64,000 nucleotides of DNA, taken from Zobellia russellii (GTDB lineage Bacteria; Bacteroidota; Bacteroidia; Flavobacteriales; Flavobacteriaceae). The translations under genes were made by a program, and so were the position numbers. Of this stretch, positions 36,670 to 44,065 are shown in pieces. The notes beneath the pieces were generated by a model, which worked only from the letters and a program-made list of their open reading frames with translations, was not told the DNA's origin and did not search any database. The stretch's first letter is position 1, and the number at the start of each line of letters is the position of its first letter. The stretch is taken from assembly GCF_018728565.1 (NCBI RefSeq), contig NZ_JACSOI010000001.1:186001-250000 (forward strand), written 5' to 3'.

Positions 36670-37224
36670 ATGAAAGACCAGCATATTATTTCCCAAATGA
36701 AACAGCGGGATAGAAATGCACTTAAAGAAGTTTATAAAGGGTATAAAATTGAATTTTTCAAGTTTGCTTCCCGATATACTTCCGACACTAATGTACTAGA
36801 GGACATTTTCCAAGATGCTATTATCGTACTCTATGAAAATGCTCTGGCAGGAAAATTAGACGAATTAAAAAGTAGCTTAAAAACCTACCTTTTCAGCACA
36901 GGAAAGTTTATGATTTTTAAAAAGTTCAGAGACACCAAGGAAATAGCCACTGATGAAACCTATATTTTTGACCAAAACGAAATAGCTGTCATCAATGACG
37001 TATACGAAGACCAAGGCCCCAATGAATACCAACAAAAATTAGTAGAAAATTTTAAGAAGCTTGGAGATAAATGCCGCGAAATTCTTGAGCTTTTCTACCT
37101 AAATGGATTAAAACTAGACGAAATAATGAGCGTGCAAGGCTATGAAAACAAAAATGTAGTAAAAAGCCAAAAATCTAGATGCCTCAAATCATTAAAAGAG
37201 CTTACTCATGCAAAGAATGGATAA
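36670..37224 (+). CDS. ECF-type RNA polymerase sigma factor
   Basis: 184 residues, the typical length. Region 2 runs from about residue 8 to 90 (MKQRDRNALKEVYKGYKIEFFKFASRYTSDTNVLEDIFQDAIIVLYENA, the DIFQDA block being the core-binding and -10 region). Region 4 is about 125-180 (KLGDKCREILELFYLNGLKLDEIMSVQGYENKNVVKSQKSRCLKSLKEL), a helix-turn-helix. The gene overlaps the next gene by 17 bp, the usual layout for a sigma/anti-sigma pair. A copy of the 27-bp element in front suggests autoregulation. The position of that element leaves the true start open (36670 or 36697). Confidence 0.92.
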   Translation: MKDQHIISQMKQRDRNALKEVYKGYKIEFFKFASRYTSDTNVLEDIFQDAIIVLYENALAGKLDELKSSLKTYLFSTGKFMIFKKFRDTKEIATDETYIFDQNEIAVINDVYEDQGPNEYQQKLVENFKKLGDKCREILELFYLNGLKLDEIMSVQGYENKNVVKSQKSRCLKSLKELTHAKNG

Positions 37225-37945
37225 TGAAGAATTGATCAATGGTTATTTTGAAGGTTCTCTTTCAGAAGAGCAAAAGAGAGAATTTGACCATTTATTTGAA
37301 ACAAATACCGATTTTAAAACCGATTTTGAGTTTCAGGAAGAGCTAAAACGCGCCCTGGTAAAATCCGAAAGAAAACAACTTAAGGAAATTTTATCGAATA
37401 CCAACACGCCACATGAAAAAGAAAAATCTCAAGTAATACGCTTACGCCCTTGGTTTATTGCCGCCTCCGTGGCTCTACTTGCCGGCATCAGCTCTTGGTT
37501 GATTTTCTTTAACCGACCGGACATTGATTCTCAACAATTGTATGCCAGCAATTTTGCCCCCTATGAAAATGTAGTACATCCTATTGAACGCGGCGAACAA
37601 TTGGAAGACCTTAAAACGCGGGCTTTTATTGCATATGAAAATGCGGAATACACAAAAGCTATAGAGCTGTTCCAAACTTTAAACAAGAAAAATAATGATA
37701 GGTATATTATTTTTTACGAAGCTATTGCCCTTATGCAATTGAATAAACATGATGAAGCGGTTCCCTTATTTGAAGATTACATTGAAACCAACGGAGAGCT
37801 TAAAGAAAGGGCCATTTGGTACCTAGCACTAGCCTACTTAAAACTAGATGAAATTGAAGAATGTAAAGAACAGTTAAGTCTTTTGACCCATAAAGAGGGA
37901 TTCAAAACCAAGGCCGCAAAAAATCTATTGGCCGAGCTGAACTAA
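37208..37945 (+). CDS. membrane protein with anti-sigma layout and TPR-like C-terminus
   Basis: 245 residues from the ATG at 37208 (37217, MDNEELINGYFEGSL, is equally good). The cytoplasmic N-terminus (about 1-80) has the anti-sigma-like ELINGYFEGSLSEEQKREF, as in many ECF partners. One TM helix is at about 81-101. The outer part (about 102-245) has TPR-like helices: RAFIAYENAEYTKAIELFQTL, FYEAIALMQLNKHDEAVPLFEDYI, AIWYLALAYLKLDEIEECKEQLSLL. It overlaps the sigma gene by 17 bp. It probably holds the sigma at the membrane and senses an outside signal through the TPR part. Its stop overlaps the convergent CHAT gene by 4 bp. Confidence 0.82.
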   Translation: MQRMDNEELINGYFEGSLSEEQKREFDHLFETNTDFKTDFEFQEELKRALVKSERKQLKEILSNTNTPHEKEKSQVIRLRPWFIAASVALLAGISSWLIFFNRPDIDSQQLYASNFAPYENVVHPIERGEQLEDLKTRAFIAYENAEYTKAIELFQTLNKKNNDRYIIFYEAIALMQLNKHDEAVPLFEDYIETNGELKERAIWYLALAYLKLDEIEECKEQLSLLTHKEGFKTKAAKNLLAELN

Positions 37946-40782
37946 TTAAAACTTCTTTTCCTTTTATATCTAAAAACAACGTAAAAAACACTCAATACTA
38001 AAAACAAACTCCCCAAATACCACCAGTAATTGGTAGTCGTAATTGGGGAAACATCTCCAGAAACCACAAAAGCCGACCAGTAATAGGGGTGCTGCAACAG
38101 GCTATCATCCGTAGTTTCCAGATATTTCAGTTTTGCATCACGCAATGCTTTTGCTTTTGACTTACCCTTACTAAGCCCTTCGTAAAAGAACTCCATTAAT
38201 TTCACGCTGCTTTTATCGTTAATCTTCCACAATGTGTTCACTAAAGATTTGGCCCCGGCATAGTAAAAGCCTTTTGACAAACTCAACATACCCTGCCCTT
38301 TTTGAAGTTTTCCTATACCTGTTTGGCAAGCACTCAAAGTCACTAAATCAGCATCCAAGGAAATATTATAAAGGTCTTTTATATAGAGCACACTGTTCTC
38401 ACTACTATCCTGTTGTTGACTAAAAGCGAGATAAGAATAATCCGGATACGCGTCGTTGGCAGAAGCATGTGTAGCCAAATGGATTATATTAGAATTAGAA
38501 GAGTTAGCCGTAAAACTTGCAAGGGTAGCATTTTGGCCCAAGACCTTTTGCGTATTAAAATAAGAGCTTATTCCGTTAACCTCATCATCGTTATAGAGCA
38601 ACTTTCCAAACTGCCTGCTATCCTGGACCGTTTCTTCATCATCAAAATTTGGCGCATAGGCCAAAATGTGGTTCTCTTTAGATTTCGCCTTCTTTATGAG
38701 TTCCAAAAGAGAGGTAATTGAATTGCCGTAACTAATACTTTTTGTTTCCAAAAGGTAGGAACCGTTCTCACGTAAGAGGTCAAAAGGCATATAATTCAAT
38801 TCTCCGTCTGGAACGATAACAAGATTTTGAGAATCAATATCTTTGAGCGGCTGCTTCAAGACTTTTTCAAAGAGACGGTTACCTAAAACATTTACTTCTT
38901 CTATCCCGTTTTTTAAAGATGGTTTTGAGAGTGCCCTATAAAAATCACTAATATTCTTTTTATCGTCTTCGGAAAATGGCAATTTTAAAAAATGTTGCTT
39001 TTCATTGTTCAATACAATGGCATACAGGTGATGGTTCGTAAGGGTAAAAGAAACTATGGCACCCCCATCTTTAAACAGCGTATTGCGTATAGTGGCAAAA
39101 TCTAAGGTTTTACTACCATACTTTAAATCATGATACCTTGGGTACATCTGTTTTAATGTATCCAATAGACCGTAATACGCTTGCTTTAGACTTACAAGTT
39201 GGGGCTCCAACTTGCTCGCGTCTTCAGGACCATCAAAAATTTCTTTCTCAAAATGAGTTATTTCCGCTCTTAGGCGTGCTTCTTTTTCCAATACTTGTTG
39301 AGGCACATTTCCATATCTAGTAGCCTGAGCATCCCTGAGGGCTTCGAGCAGAACAAAATCTTTATTCTTTTCTGCAATGTTCAACGCCAATTCTACCGTG
39401 TTTGCAGATCTGTTCTTTTCATAATTGTCATATACCACATCTAGCATCCGGTGAAAGATAGGATACACTTCCTCGGCCAAATATTGCTTGTCCAATTTAC
39501 TGTCAAACTCCAGTTTCAATTCATCAAAAGTGGCCAATATGTCTTTACTGGTTATTATTGCCTCTTTCTCATAAGTAAGATGATTTGTTTTGGCATACGC
39601 CGATTGCAAAAGCTGAAGTTTTATATCCAATAAATTCAGCAATTGAAGTTTGGAAAATGCATCTTTAGGCTTGGGGTTGCCCTCAGACCCTAATTTAATG
39701 TTGCTGGCATTATAAAATGCTTTCTGGATGAAATTAAGCCCTTCTTTAAAATTGTCTTGTGCTAAATAAAGTCTTGCCATTTTACCATAGACATAGGCTA
39801 CATCTTGGTGAGGTTTATACTGCCGATAGGTTGTATAAGCTTCCAACGCCTGACCATAATACTCATCTGCCTGCTCGTAATCCTTTTTCCCCAAGAAGGC
39901 ATCGGCATAAAGCACATTTATTTCTTTGGAAAAAGGGTTATCCAAAGCATTCACAAGATGGTTTTCATTTAATACTGCTAGTGCATTATCATATTCCCCC
40001 TGTTTTAAATAATTTTTGGCCAGCAATATATATGCGGACAAGAAGTTGTTTTTAAATCTGGGGTTATTCACTTTCGCCTTATAAAACTCCAATGTTTCCT
40101 TCAGCAAATCATTGGCCCCTACGGTATTGCCCTGCACCTCTAACACCTGTGAAAGCAATTTTTTAGTGTTGAAACTAGCCGATTGCCAGTCTTCAATACT
40201 ATCTCTAAATGTTGCTATTAGGTTTAAATCTTGCGTATAGTAGAACTCAGCCTGTTCATATTTGCCGGTATGCCTATAAATGAGCCCTAGGAAACTATAA
40301 ATTGCGGAAAGTGTATCTATATCAAGCGCGGTACGCTGCTCTTCAGGAATAGCTTTAAGAATGGAATACAACTCTAAAAAATAGGCTTTGGCCGTACCGT
40401 ATTCCTTTAATTTGTAATGAAAATTTCCTTTGTCAAAAAGGAGTCGGTTTTTATAAACTTCACTTATCTCAAGACCATTGGTTCTAGAGTCGTTGCCCAA
40501 CCAGTCCTCCATTCTTTGCAGGTTACGCCTGTATTCCTGTAAATCGTAAAAATTACTGTTCGCATTGATCAAATAACTTAGACTTCCAAGAAGATAGTCC
40601 ATATTGTCTTGTTCATTGGCAAGTGATATGGTTTTTTCATAGTAGACATAGGCGCTATCCTTATTTACGTAGTGATATTCCAAAGCCCTGTTAAAAGCAT
40701 CGTCCAAGTTTGATGCTTCTCCTTGGGACCAGCCGCTATGGCATGTAAACAAAAAACAAACTATGTAATGAAAGTATTTCAT
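37942..40782 (-). CDS. exported TPR-CHAT protease with C-terminal membrane anchor
   Basis: 946 residues. A signal peptide (about 1-19, ending GWSQ) directs export. Residues about 20-450 are TPR helices (YRHTGKYEQAEFYYTQDLNLI, GEYDNALAVLNEN, YEQADEYYGQALEAYTTY). A linker helix follows (about 470-550). The CHAT domain is about 640-915, with catalytic His772 in IIHLATHAS and Cys819 in LSACQTGIG, both present. A TM segment lies at 919-937 and a basic tail KRKRSFN ends the protein. So the protease should sit in the periplasm anchored to the inner membrane. It converges on the sigma/anti-sigma genes and follows the lipoprotein gene at 40842. Confidence 0.9.
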   Translation of the reverse strand: MKYFHYIVCFLFTCHSGWSQGEASNLDDAFNRALEYHYVNKDSAYVYYEKTISLANEQDNMDYLLGSLSYLINANSNFYDLQEYRRNLQRMEDWLGNDSRTNGLEISEVYKNRLLFDKGNFHYKLKEYGTAKAYFLELYSILKAIPEEQRTALDIDTLSAIYSFLGLIYRHTGKYEQAEFYYTQDLNLIATFRDSIEDWQSASFNTKKLLSQVLEVQGNTVGANDLLKETLEFYKAKVNNPRFKNNFLSAYILLAKNYLKQGEYDNALAVLNENHLVNALDNPFSKEINVLYADAFLGKKDYEQADEYYGQALEAYTTYRQYKPHQDVAYVYGKMARLYLAQDNFKEGLNFIQKAFYNASNIKLGSEGNPKPKDAFSKLQLLNLLDIKLQLLQSAYAKTNHLTYEKEAIITSKDILATFDELKLEFDSKLDKQYLAEEVYPIFHRMLDVVYDNYEKNRSANTVELALNIAEKNKDFVLLEALRDAQATRYGNVPQQVLEKEARLRAEITHFEKEIFDGPEDASKLEPQLVSLKQAYYGLLDTLKQMYPRYHDLKYGSKTLDFATIRNTLFKDGGAIVSFTLTNHHLYAIVLNNEKQHFLKLPFSEDDKKNISDFYRALSKPSLKNGIEEVNVLGNRLFEKVLKQPLKDIDSQNLVIVPDGELNYMPFDLLRENGSYLLETKSISYGNSITSLLELIKKAKSKENHILAYAPNFDDEETVQDSRQFGKLLYNDDEVNGISSYFNTQKVLGQNATLASFTANSSNSNIIHLATHASANDAYPDYSYLAFSQQQDSSENSVLYIKDLYNISLDADLVTLSACQTGIGKLQKGQGMLSLSKGFYYAGAKSLVNTLWKINDKSSVKLMEFFYEGLSKGKSKAKALRDAKLKYLETTDDSLLQHPYYWSAFVVSGDVSPITTTNYWWYLGSLFLVLSVFYVVFRYKRKRSFN

Positions 40783-40787
40783 ATGTT

Positions 40788-40819
40788 AAAGTCCCTTACG
40801 TATCTGCGTAAAGGACTTT
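40788..40819 (-). terminator. hairpin between lipoprotein and CHAT genes
   Basis: AAAGTCCCTTACG (40788-40800) pairs with CGTAAAGGACTTT (40807-40819) with a one-base bulge. It is in the 59-bp gap between the two leftward genes. The tail is only weakly T-rich, so it may be a partial terminator that lowers CHAT expression or an mRNA-stabilising hairpin. Confidence 0.55.
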
Positions 40820-40841
40820 AAATTAATTAAAAATTGTTCAA

Positions 40842-41489
40842 CTAATTTTTATAGACCGGTAGTTCTAGGGTAATGGCATCTCCAAACTCTTTGGTCCTTG
40901 GTATTTTTATGACCATTGTAGCGTTACCTTTATAATCACCCTCAATAGCAACCACCCTGTTTCCGGTTTTCGTAAGAGTTGCTGAACCGCCTTTGGCCAC
41001 CACTTTGTTCTTTTCGTTAACTATAATTATTTCGGCATCATCTACCTCCGCTGGCAACTCTATTCCCGAAAAATCCGAAATATTGATTTTAGGCACACAA
41101 CCAGCTCTTGGGTTATCAAAACATCCTCTTGGCGGCCTGGGCGGGAATTTTCCTCCCCTTGGCATAACAAAACTAACCAACTCTGATTTAAACGTATTTA
41201 AACTAGCCTCTTTCTTTTGAGCCTGCTCTAATCGCGGAATCAATCTTTTACCTCCTTTATTAACATCTATGGCCTCCTTTAATTCCGCAATTTCCTGTTT
41301 CATAACGGAAAGACTGTGTATTGTTCCAAGTTTGTACAGTTCAAGACCATTCAGGTATTTGGGTTCTTGAACTAAACGGTAACTAAAATTGTTAGAGGTT
41401 AATTTTTCTTCGGGCAGTTCTTTCTGAGAACATGAGACTACACCCAACATAATAAACATAAGACAGACTAAATAATTCATTGCTTTCAT
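40842..41489 (-). CDS. lipoprotein preceding the CHAT gene
   Basis: 215 residues (Met4 is also possible). The signal ends in the lipobox GVVSC (about 16-20). Residues about 60-105 are a helix with many charges (MKQEIAELKEAIDVNKGGKRL). A Pro/Gly-rich turn holds two cysteines (GGKFPPRPPRGCFDNPRAGC). The rest is an all-beta domain (VDDAEIIIVNEKNKVVAKGGSA to the end), like a small Ig fold. It is an unknown family. It has the ECF-type element 24 bp upstream and probably leads the CHAT transcript. Confidence 0.7.
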   Translation of the reverse strand: MKAMNYLVCLMFIMLGVVSCSQKELPEEKLTSNNFSYRLVQEPKYLNGLELYKLGTIHSLSVMKQEIAELKEAIDVNKGGKRLIPRLEQAQKKEASLNTFKSELVSFVMPRGGKFPPRPPRGCFDNPRAGCVPKINISDFSGIELPAEVDDAEIIIVNEKNKVVAKGGSATLTKTGNRVVAIEGDYKGNATMVIKIPRTKEFGDAITLELPVYKN

Positions 41490-41512
41490 AATTTATGGTT
41501 TTCTACAGATGA

Positions 41513-41539
41513 GTACCCTAAACCTAAAAAGGTAAACAT
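41513..41539 (-). promoter_or_regulatory. ECF-type promoter, copy 1
   Basis: Reverse strand: ATGTTTACCTTTT, then 14 bases ending in AGGGTAC. It lies 24 bp upstream of the lipoprotein gene at 41489, which leads into the CHAT gene. The last seven bases equal those of copy 2. Confidence 0.78.
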
Positions 41540-41688
41540 GATAATCAATCAATTTGGCTAAAGGTGCCCATAATTTATAAGTACATCAATAGCTTATGTT
41601 TTATTGGTCTAATTTCTTGTATGCCTAGCACTGTTGGCTGTACGGATGGTTGCTTAAAAAAATAACAGAAGAAAACCTTAGGGCACAA

Positions 41689-41720
41689 AAAAAGACCGAA
41701 AAGTATTTTTTGGTCTTTTT
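41689..41720 (-). terminator. terminator behind the decayed gene
   Basis: AAAAAGACC (41689-41697) pairs with GGTCTTTTT (41712-41720), with further A-T pairs inside, and a T-run on the reverse strand. It begins 10 bp past the decayed frame's stop codon and would be its natural terminator. Confidence 0.8.
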
Positions 41721-41729
41721 ATAATGTTA

Positions 41730-42081
41730 TTATGATACCGCCAAACCGTACGGTCCTTCTAATGTATCAAAATCGATTAGTACCAGAAAGGGTGCTGATT
41801 CAGGTAGTTCCCCCGAAACCTATAATCGGCAATCACCTTTCCAACAAATTGAATAAGATGACCCCCAATGGCTTCATTAGACGGACAAACATGCTCTATT
41901 TCATAACATGTAGCCTAGAACCGTACCTTTTTGGATTGGCAGTTTCATAAAATTGTAAGATGGTTCCCCATATGTAGATATTGTCTAGTTATTGGTTTGG
42001 TATTTTGATGTCTCTATTTTCTAATGCTGTGTTGTACGTAATCTCAGTAATTACCAATCGGGGGATGGTAAAAATAAGCAT
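41730..42081 (-). pseudogene. decayed gene, two frameshifts and one stop
   Basis: On the reverse strand an ATG at 42081 opens MLIFTIPRLVITEITYNTAL and runs to a TAA, then the same frame continues LDNIYIWGTILQFYETANPK to a TAG. After one shift the frame reads CYEIEHVCPSNEAIGGHLIQ and on to VIADYRF. After a second shift it reads SGELPESAPFLVLIDFDTLE and ends GPYGLAVS with a TAA at 41730. The three pieces read on like one protein of about 110 residues. A good terminator follows at once. I cannot name the family. Confidence 0.45.
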
Positions 42082-42211
42082 TTTCTTAACATGTAGCACC
42101 ATTACTCCCTATTATTGTTCAATCTAACTGCATCATTCGTAGAATATTACAAATAACACACCTTAACCTTAAAATCATCACAGAACAACACCCATGATGT
42201 AAACTTAGTCT

Positions 42212-42784
42212 CTAATTTTTGTAAGCCATGAACGACCTGCTAACATGTATTGTTTTGCCTTCTGAGTTTCTAAAAGACAAATTCATCTTCCCGCGCATAG
42301 CATGTTGGTCTATTTCTACAATATGCACAAACCCCTTATGTCCAAAATAAGGTTTCTCATCTAAGTCCGTTAGATTAACAAAACCAAAAACTCCACTAAA
42401 ATTGCTTAAAAGGCTATTAAAATCTCCTTTAACCTCATGTTTGCCTAGTATAGCATTTGTATTTTCTGTTGGTTTTGAAATAATCATTCCAAAAAGCTGC
42501 TCTCCTCTAGTCTTAGTGCCACTTGCTTTTAGCTCAACATTCGTGAATGAAACGCCGTCTCTAGACTTTATCTCCACTACATTAAAAACAAGAGAGCTTT
42601 CTATAATCTTACCAACACTATCACTAATAGCTTCCCGATTTAAAAAATGAACATCCTCTAATAAAGTAGAAGGTGAAGTAAGTTTATCATTCACTCCAGG
42701 GTTCGAAAAAAAGAAAAAAGAGAGAACAAACCAGAAGCCTACTTTAGTGGTATTGACAACAAACTGAAATACAAAACTATACAT
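42212..42784 (-). CDS. exported protein of unknown function
   Basis: 190 residues. The N-terminus is a hydrophobic signal or anchor (about 8-27, GFWFVLSFFFFS). The rest is soluble and beta-rich, in a lipocalin-like order: VFNVVEIKSRDGVSFTNVELKASGTKTRGEQLFGMII, AILGKHEVKGDFNSLLSNFSGVFGFVNLT, KGFVHIVEIDQHAMRGKMNLSFRN. No known motif. It starts 7 bp after the 56-residue gene, so both form one unit divergent from the LytTR regulator. Confidence 0.6.
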   Translation of the reverse strand: MYSFVFQFVVNTTKVGFWFVLSFFFFSNPGVNDKLTSPSTLLEDVHFLNREAISDSVGKIIESSLVFNVVEIKSRDGVSFTNVELKASGTKTRGEQLFGMIISKPTENTNAILGKHEVKGDFNSLLSNFSGVFGFVNLTDLDEKPYFGHKGFVHIVEIDQHAMRGKMNLSFRNSEGKTIHVSRSFMAYKN

Positions 42785-42791
42785 GATGTTG

Positions 42792-42962
42792 CTAATTTTT
42801 GGTTTCTTGCTCCGGTTCCTCTAGACCCGTTAACGCGTTTTCTACAAACTGCTCCCCAACAATTAAGCTGTTATCCAATTCCTTAACCTCACTTGTATCC
42901 GTCAAAGCTGCCGCCACTAAAGTAACGACAAGTAATACGAACATGAACAGACATTTTTTCAT
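42792..42962 (-). CDS. 56-aa secreted peptide
   Basis: ATG at 42962 to TAG at 42792, 56 residues: a clean signal (MKKCLFMFVLLVVTLVAAAL) followed by about 34 acidic residues rich in Glu, Asp and Leu (TSEVKELDNSLIVGEQFVEN, then ALTGLEEPEQETKN). It begins the leftward two-gene unit, 118 bp from the LytTR-type repeats. Signal-sequence quality and the tight 7-bp gap support it. Function unknown. Confidence 0.6.
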   Translation of the reverse strand: MKKCLFMFVLLVVTLVAAALTDTSEVKELDNSLIVGEQFVENALTGLEEPEQETKN

Positions 42963-43322
42963 TGCTATTATTATTAGTTTAACCTAGTTGGATATATTAA
43001 AACTCCTGGGGAAACATTAATAACCGTCATCTACTCAAAAGCTAAAGTAGGGTTGAACGCCCCTTACCCGTAGTGCTAATGTATAAATGGTACATTTTCC
43101 TGTATAAATGGTAAGCGCCTTATTTTATCAGGGTTCATGAGGCCTCCCACGTGTATCTTTTTCCTCTAACTAGTATTAAATACACTTTATAAGACCCAAC
43201 CCCGACCAATTTTGTCACTTTTTATACCAATCACACTTTAATTGTCTCCATCGGTACATCTTTACTATCATAAAACATGCCATACGATTAAATTTGTTTA
43301 CTTTACCTTAAAGTATAATTCT
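42963..43322. other. divergent regulatory region
   Basis: 360 bp between the exported-peptide unit and the LytTR regulator gene. It holds the 13-bp tandem repeats at 43080-43113. No gene or RNA is seen in the rest. The open frame that extends upstream of the regulator (from 43242) is not used because its first 27 codons read as noise. Confidence 0.5.
43080..43113. promoter_or_regulatory. tandem direct repeats, LytTR-type binding site candidate
   Basis: TGTATAAATGGTA occurs exactly at 43080-43092 and again at 43101-43113, a 21-bp pitch. LytTR regulators bind pairs of short direct repeats about two helical turns apart. The site lies in front of the exported-peptide unit (42962) and of the LytTR gene itself. 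Confidence 0.6.
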
Positions 43323-44057
43323 ATGATCGAAGTCGTAATCGTTGATGATGAAATAAAAGCACTACAAAGTCTTTCGTGGGAATTGACCAATTTTAGTGAT
43401 GAAATTAAGGTGGAAGCATCTTTTACAGACCCTTTTGAGGCGTTAACCTATTTAGAAAAAAACACCCCTGATTGTCTTTTTTTGGACATTGAAATGCCAA
43501 CTATGGACGGTTTTCAGTTCATCCAAAAATTAACGAACAAAAATTTTCCGGTAGTCATTACTACGGCTTACAATCAATACGCCATTAAAGCCTTAAAAAA
43601 CGAAGCCATAGATTACTTGCTTAAGCCTATTGACACAGATGATTTAAAGGAGACCATTGTAAAAATCAGAAAACATAATGCCAAAAACTTTACCGCAGAG
43701 CGATTGGAAAAATTATTGTTGAATTTTAACTCTAACGCAAAGCATAAAAAAATTACTTTCAACACAGACGGAAAGTTAGTCTTTTTGGATAGCGATGAAA
43801 TTCTATACGCCGAGTCCGATGGAAATTATAGCACCATTTACTTAGCCGATGGCCACAAAATTGTCCTTACCAAAAAATTGAAAGAAGTAAACGAACTGTT
43901 ACCAACCGATTCTTTTTTCAGAATCCATAATTCATACATTATCAACCTTACCAAAATAAAAGAGTTTTTGAAAACCGATGGATATGTTATTTTGGAATCC
44001 AACCATAAGATTCCCGTTTCCAGACAAAAGAAATCAGATTTTCTGGATATGCTCTAA
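43323..44057 (+). CDS. LytTR response regulator
   Basis: 244 residues from the ATG at 43323. The receiver domain (1-115) has the acidic pocket Asp8/Asp9, phospho-acceptor Asp55 in CLFLDIEMPTMDGF, a Thr in VVITTAYN and the Lys in DYLLKPIDTDD. The LytTR DNA-binding domain runs about 140-244 (ITFNTDGKLVFLDSDEILYAESDGNYSTIYLADGHKIVLTKKLKEVNELL and FFRIHNSYIINLTKIKEFLKTDGY). It is 8 bp from the downstream kinase gene. It probably regulates the divergent unit through the repeats at 43080. Confidence 0.94.
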   Translation: MIEVVIVDDEIKALQSLSWELTNFSDEIKVEASFTDPFEALTYLEKNTPDCLFLDIEMPTMDGFQFIQKLTNKNFPVVITTAYNQYAIKALKNEAIDYLLKPIDTDDLKETIVKIRKHNAKNFTAERLEKLLLNFNSNAKHKKITFNTDGKLVFLDSDEILYAESDGNYSTIYLADGHKIVLTKKLKEVNELLPTDSFFRIHNSYIINLTKIKEFLKTDGYVILESNHKIPVSRQKKSDFLDML

Positions 44058-44065
44058 AACTATTA

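Larger units (their letters stand above)
41490..42211. other. intergenic region with a decayed gene
   Basis: Apart from the ECF-type promoter and a terminator, the stretch holds remains of a leftward coding region (41730-42081). A rightward open frame across the same area (41732-41950) has no protein-like pattern and is taken as a shadow. Confidence 0.5.

Noticed and set aside
37942-40782. CHAT gene as part of a CRISPR type III-E or other phage-defence island
   Set aside because: No CRISPR array, Cas protein or nuclease is present; signal peptide and TM anchor place the protease outside the cytoplasm.
41732-41950. 72-codon rightward frame
   Set aside because: Antiparallel to the decayed gene; sequence has no signal, motif or terminator of its own.
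43242-43322. Longer N-terminus for the LytTR regulator
   Set aside because: The added 27 residues are not family-like; the receiver domain begins at the ATG at 43323.
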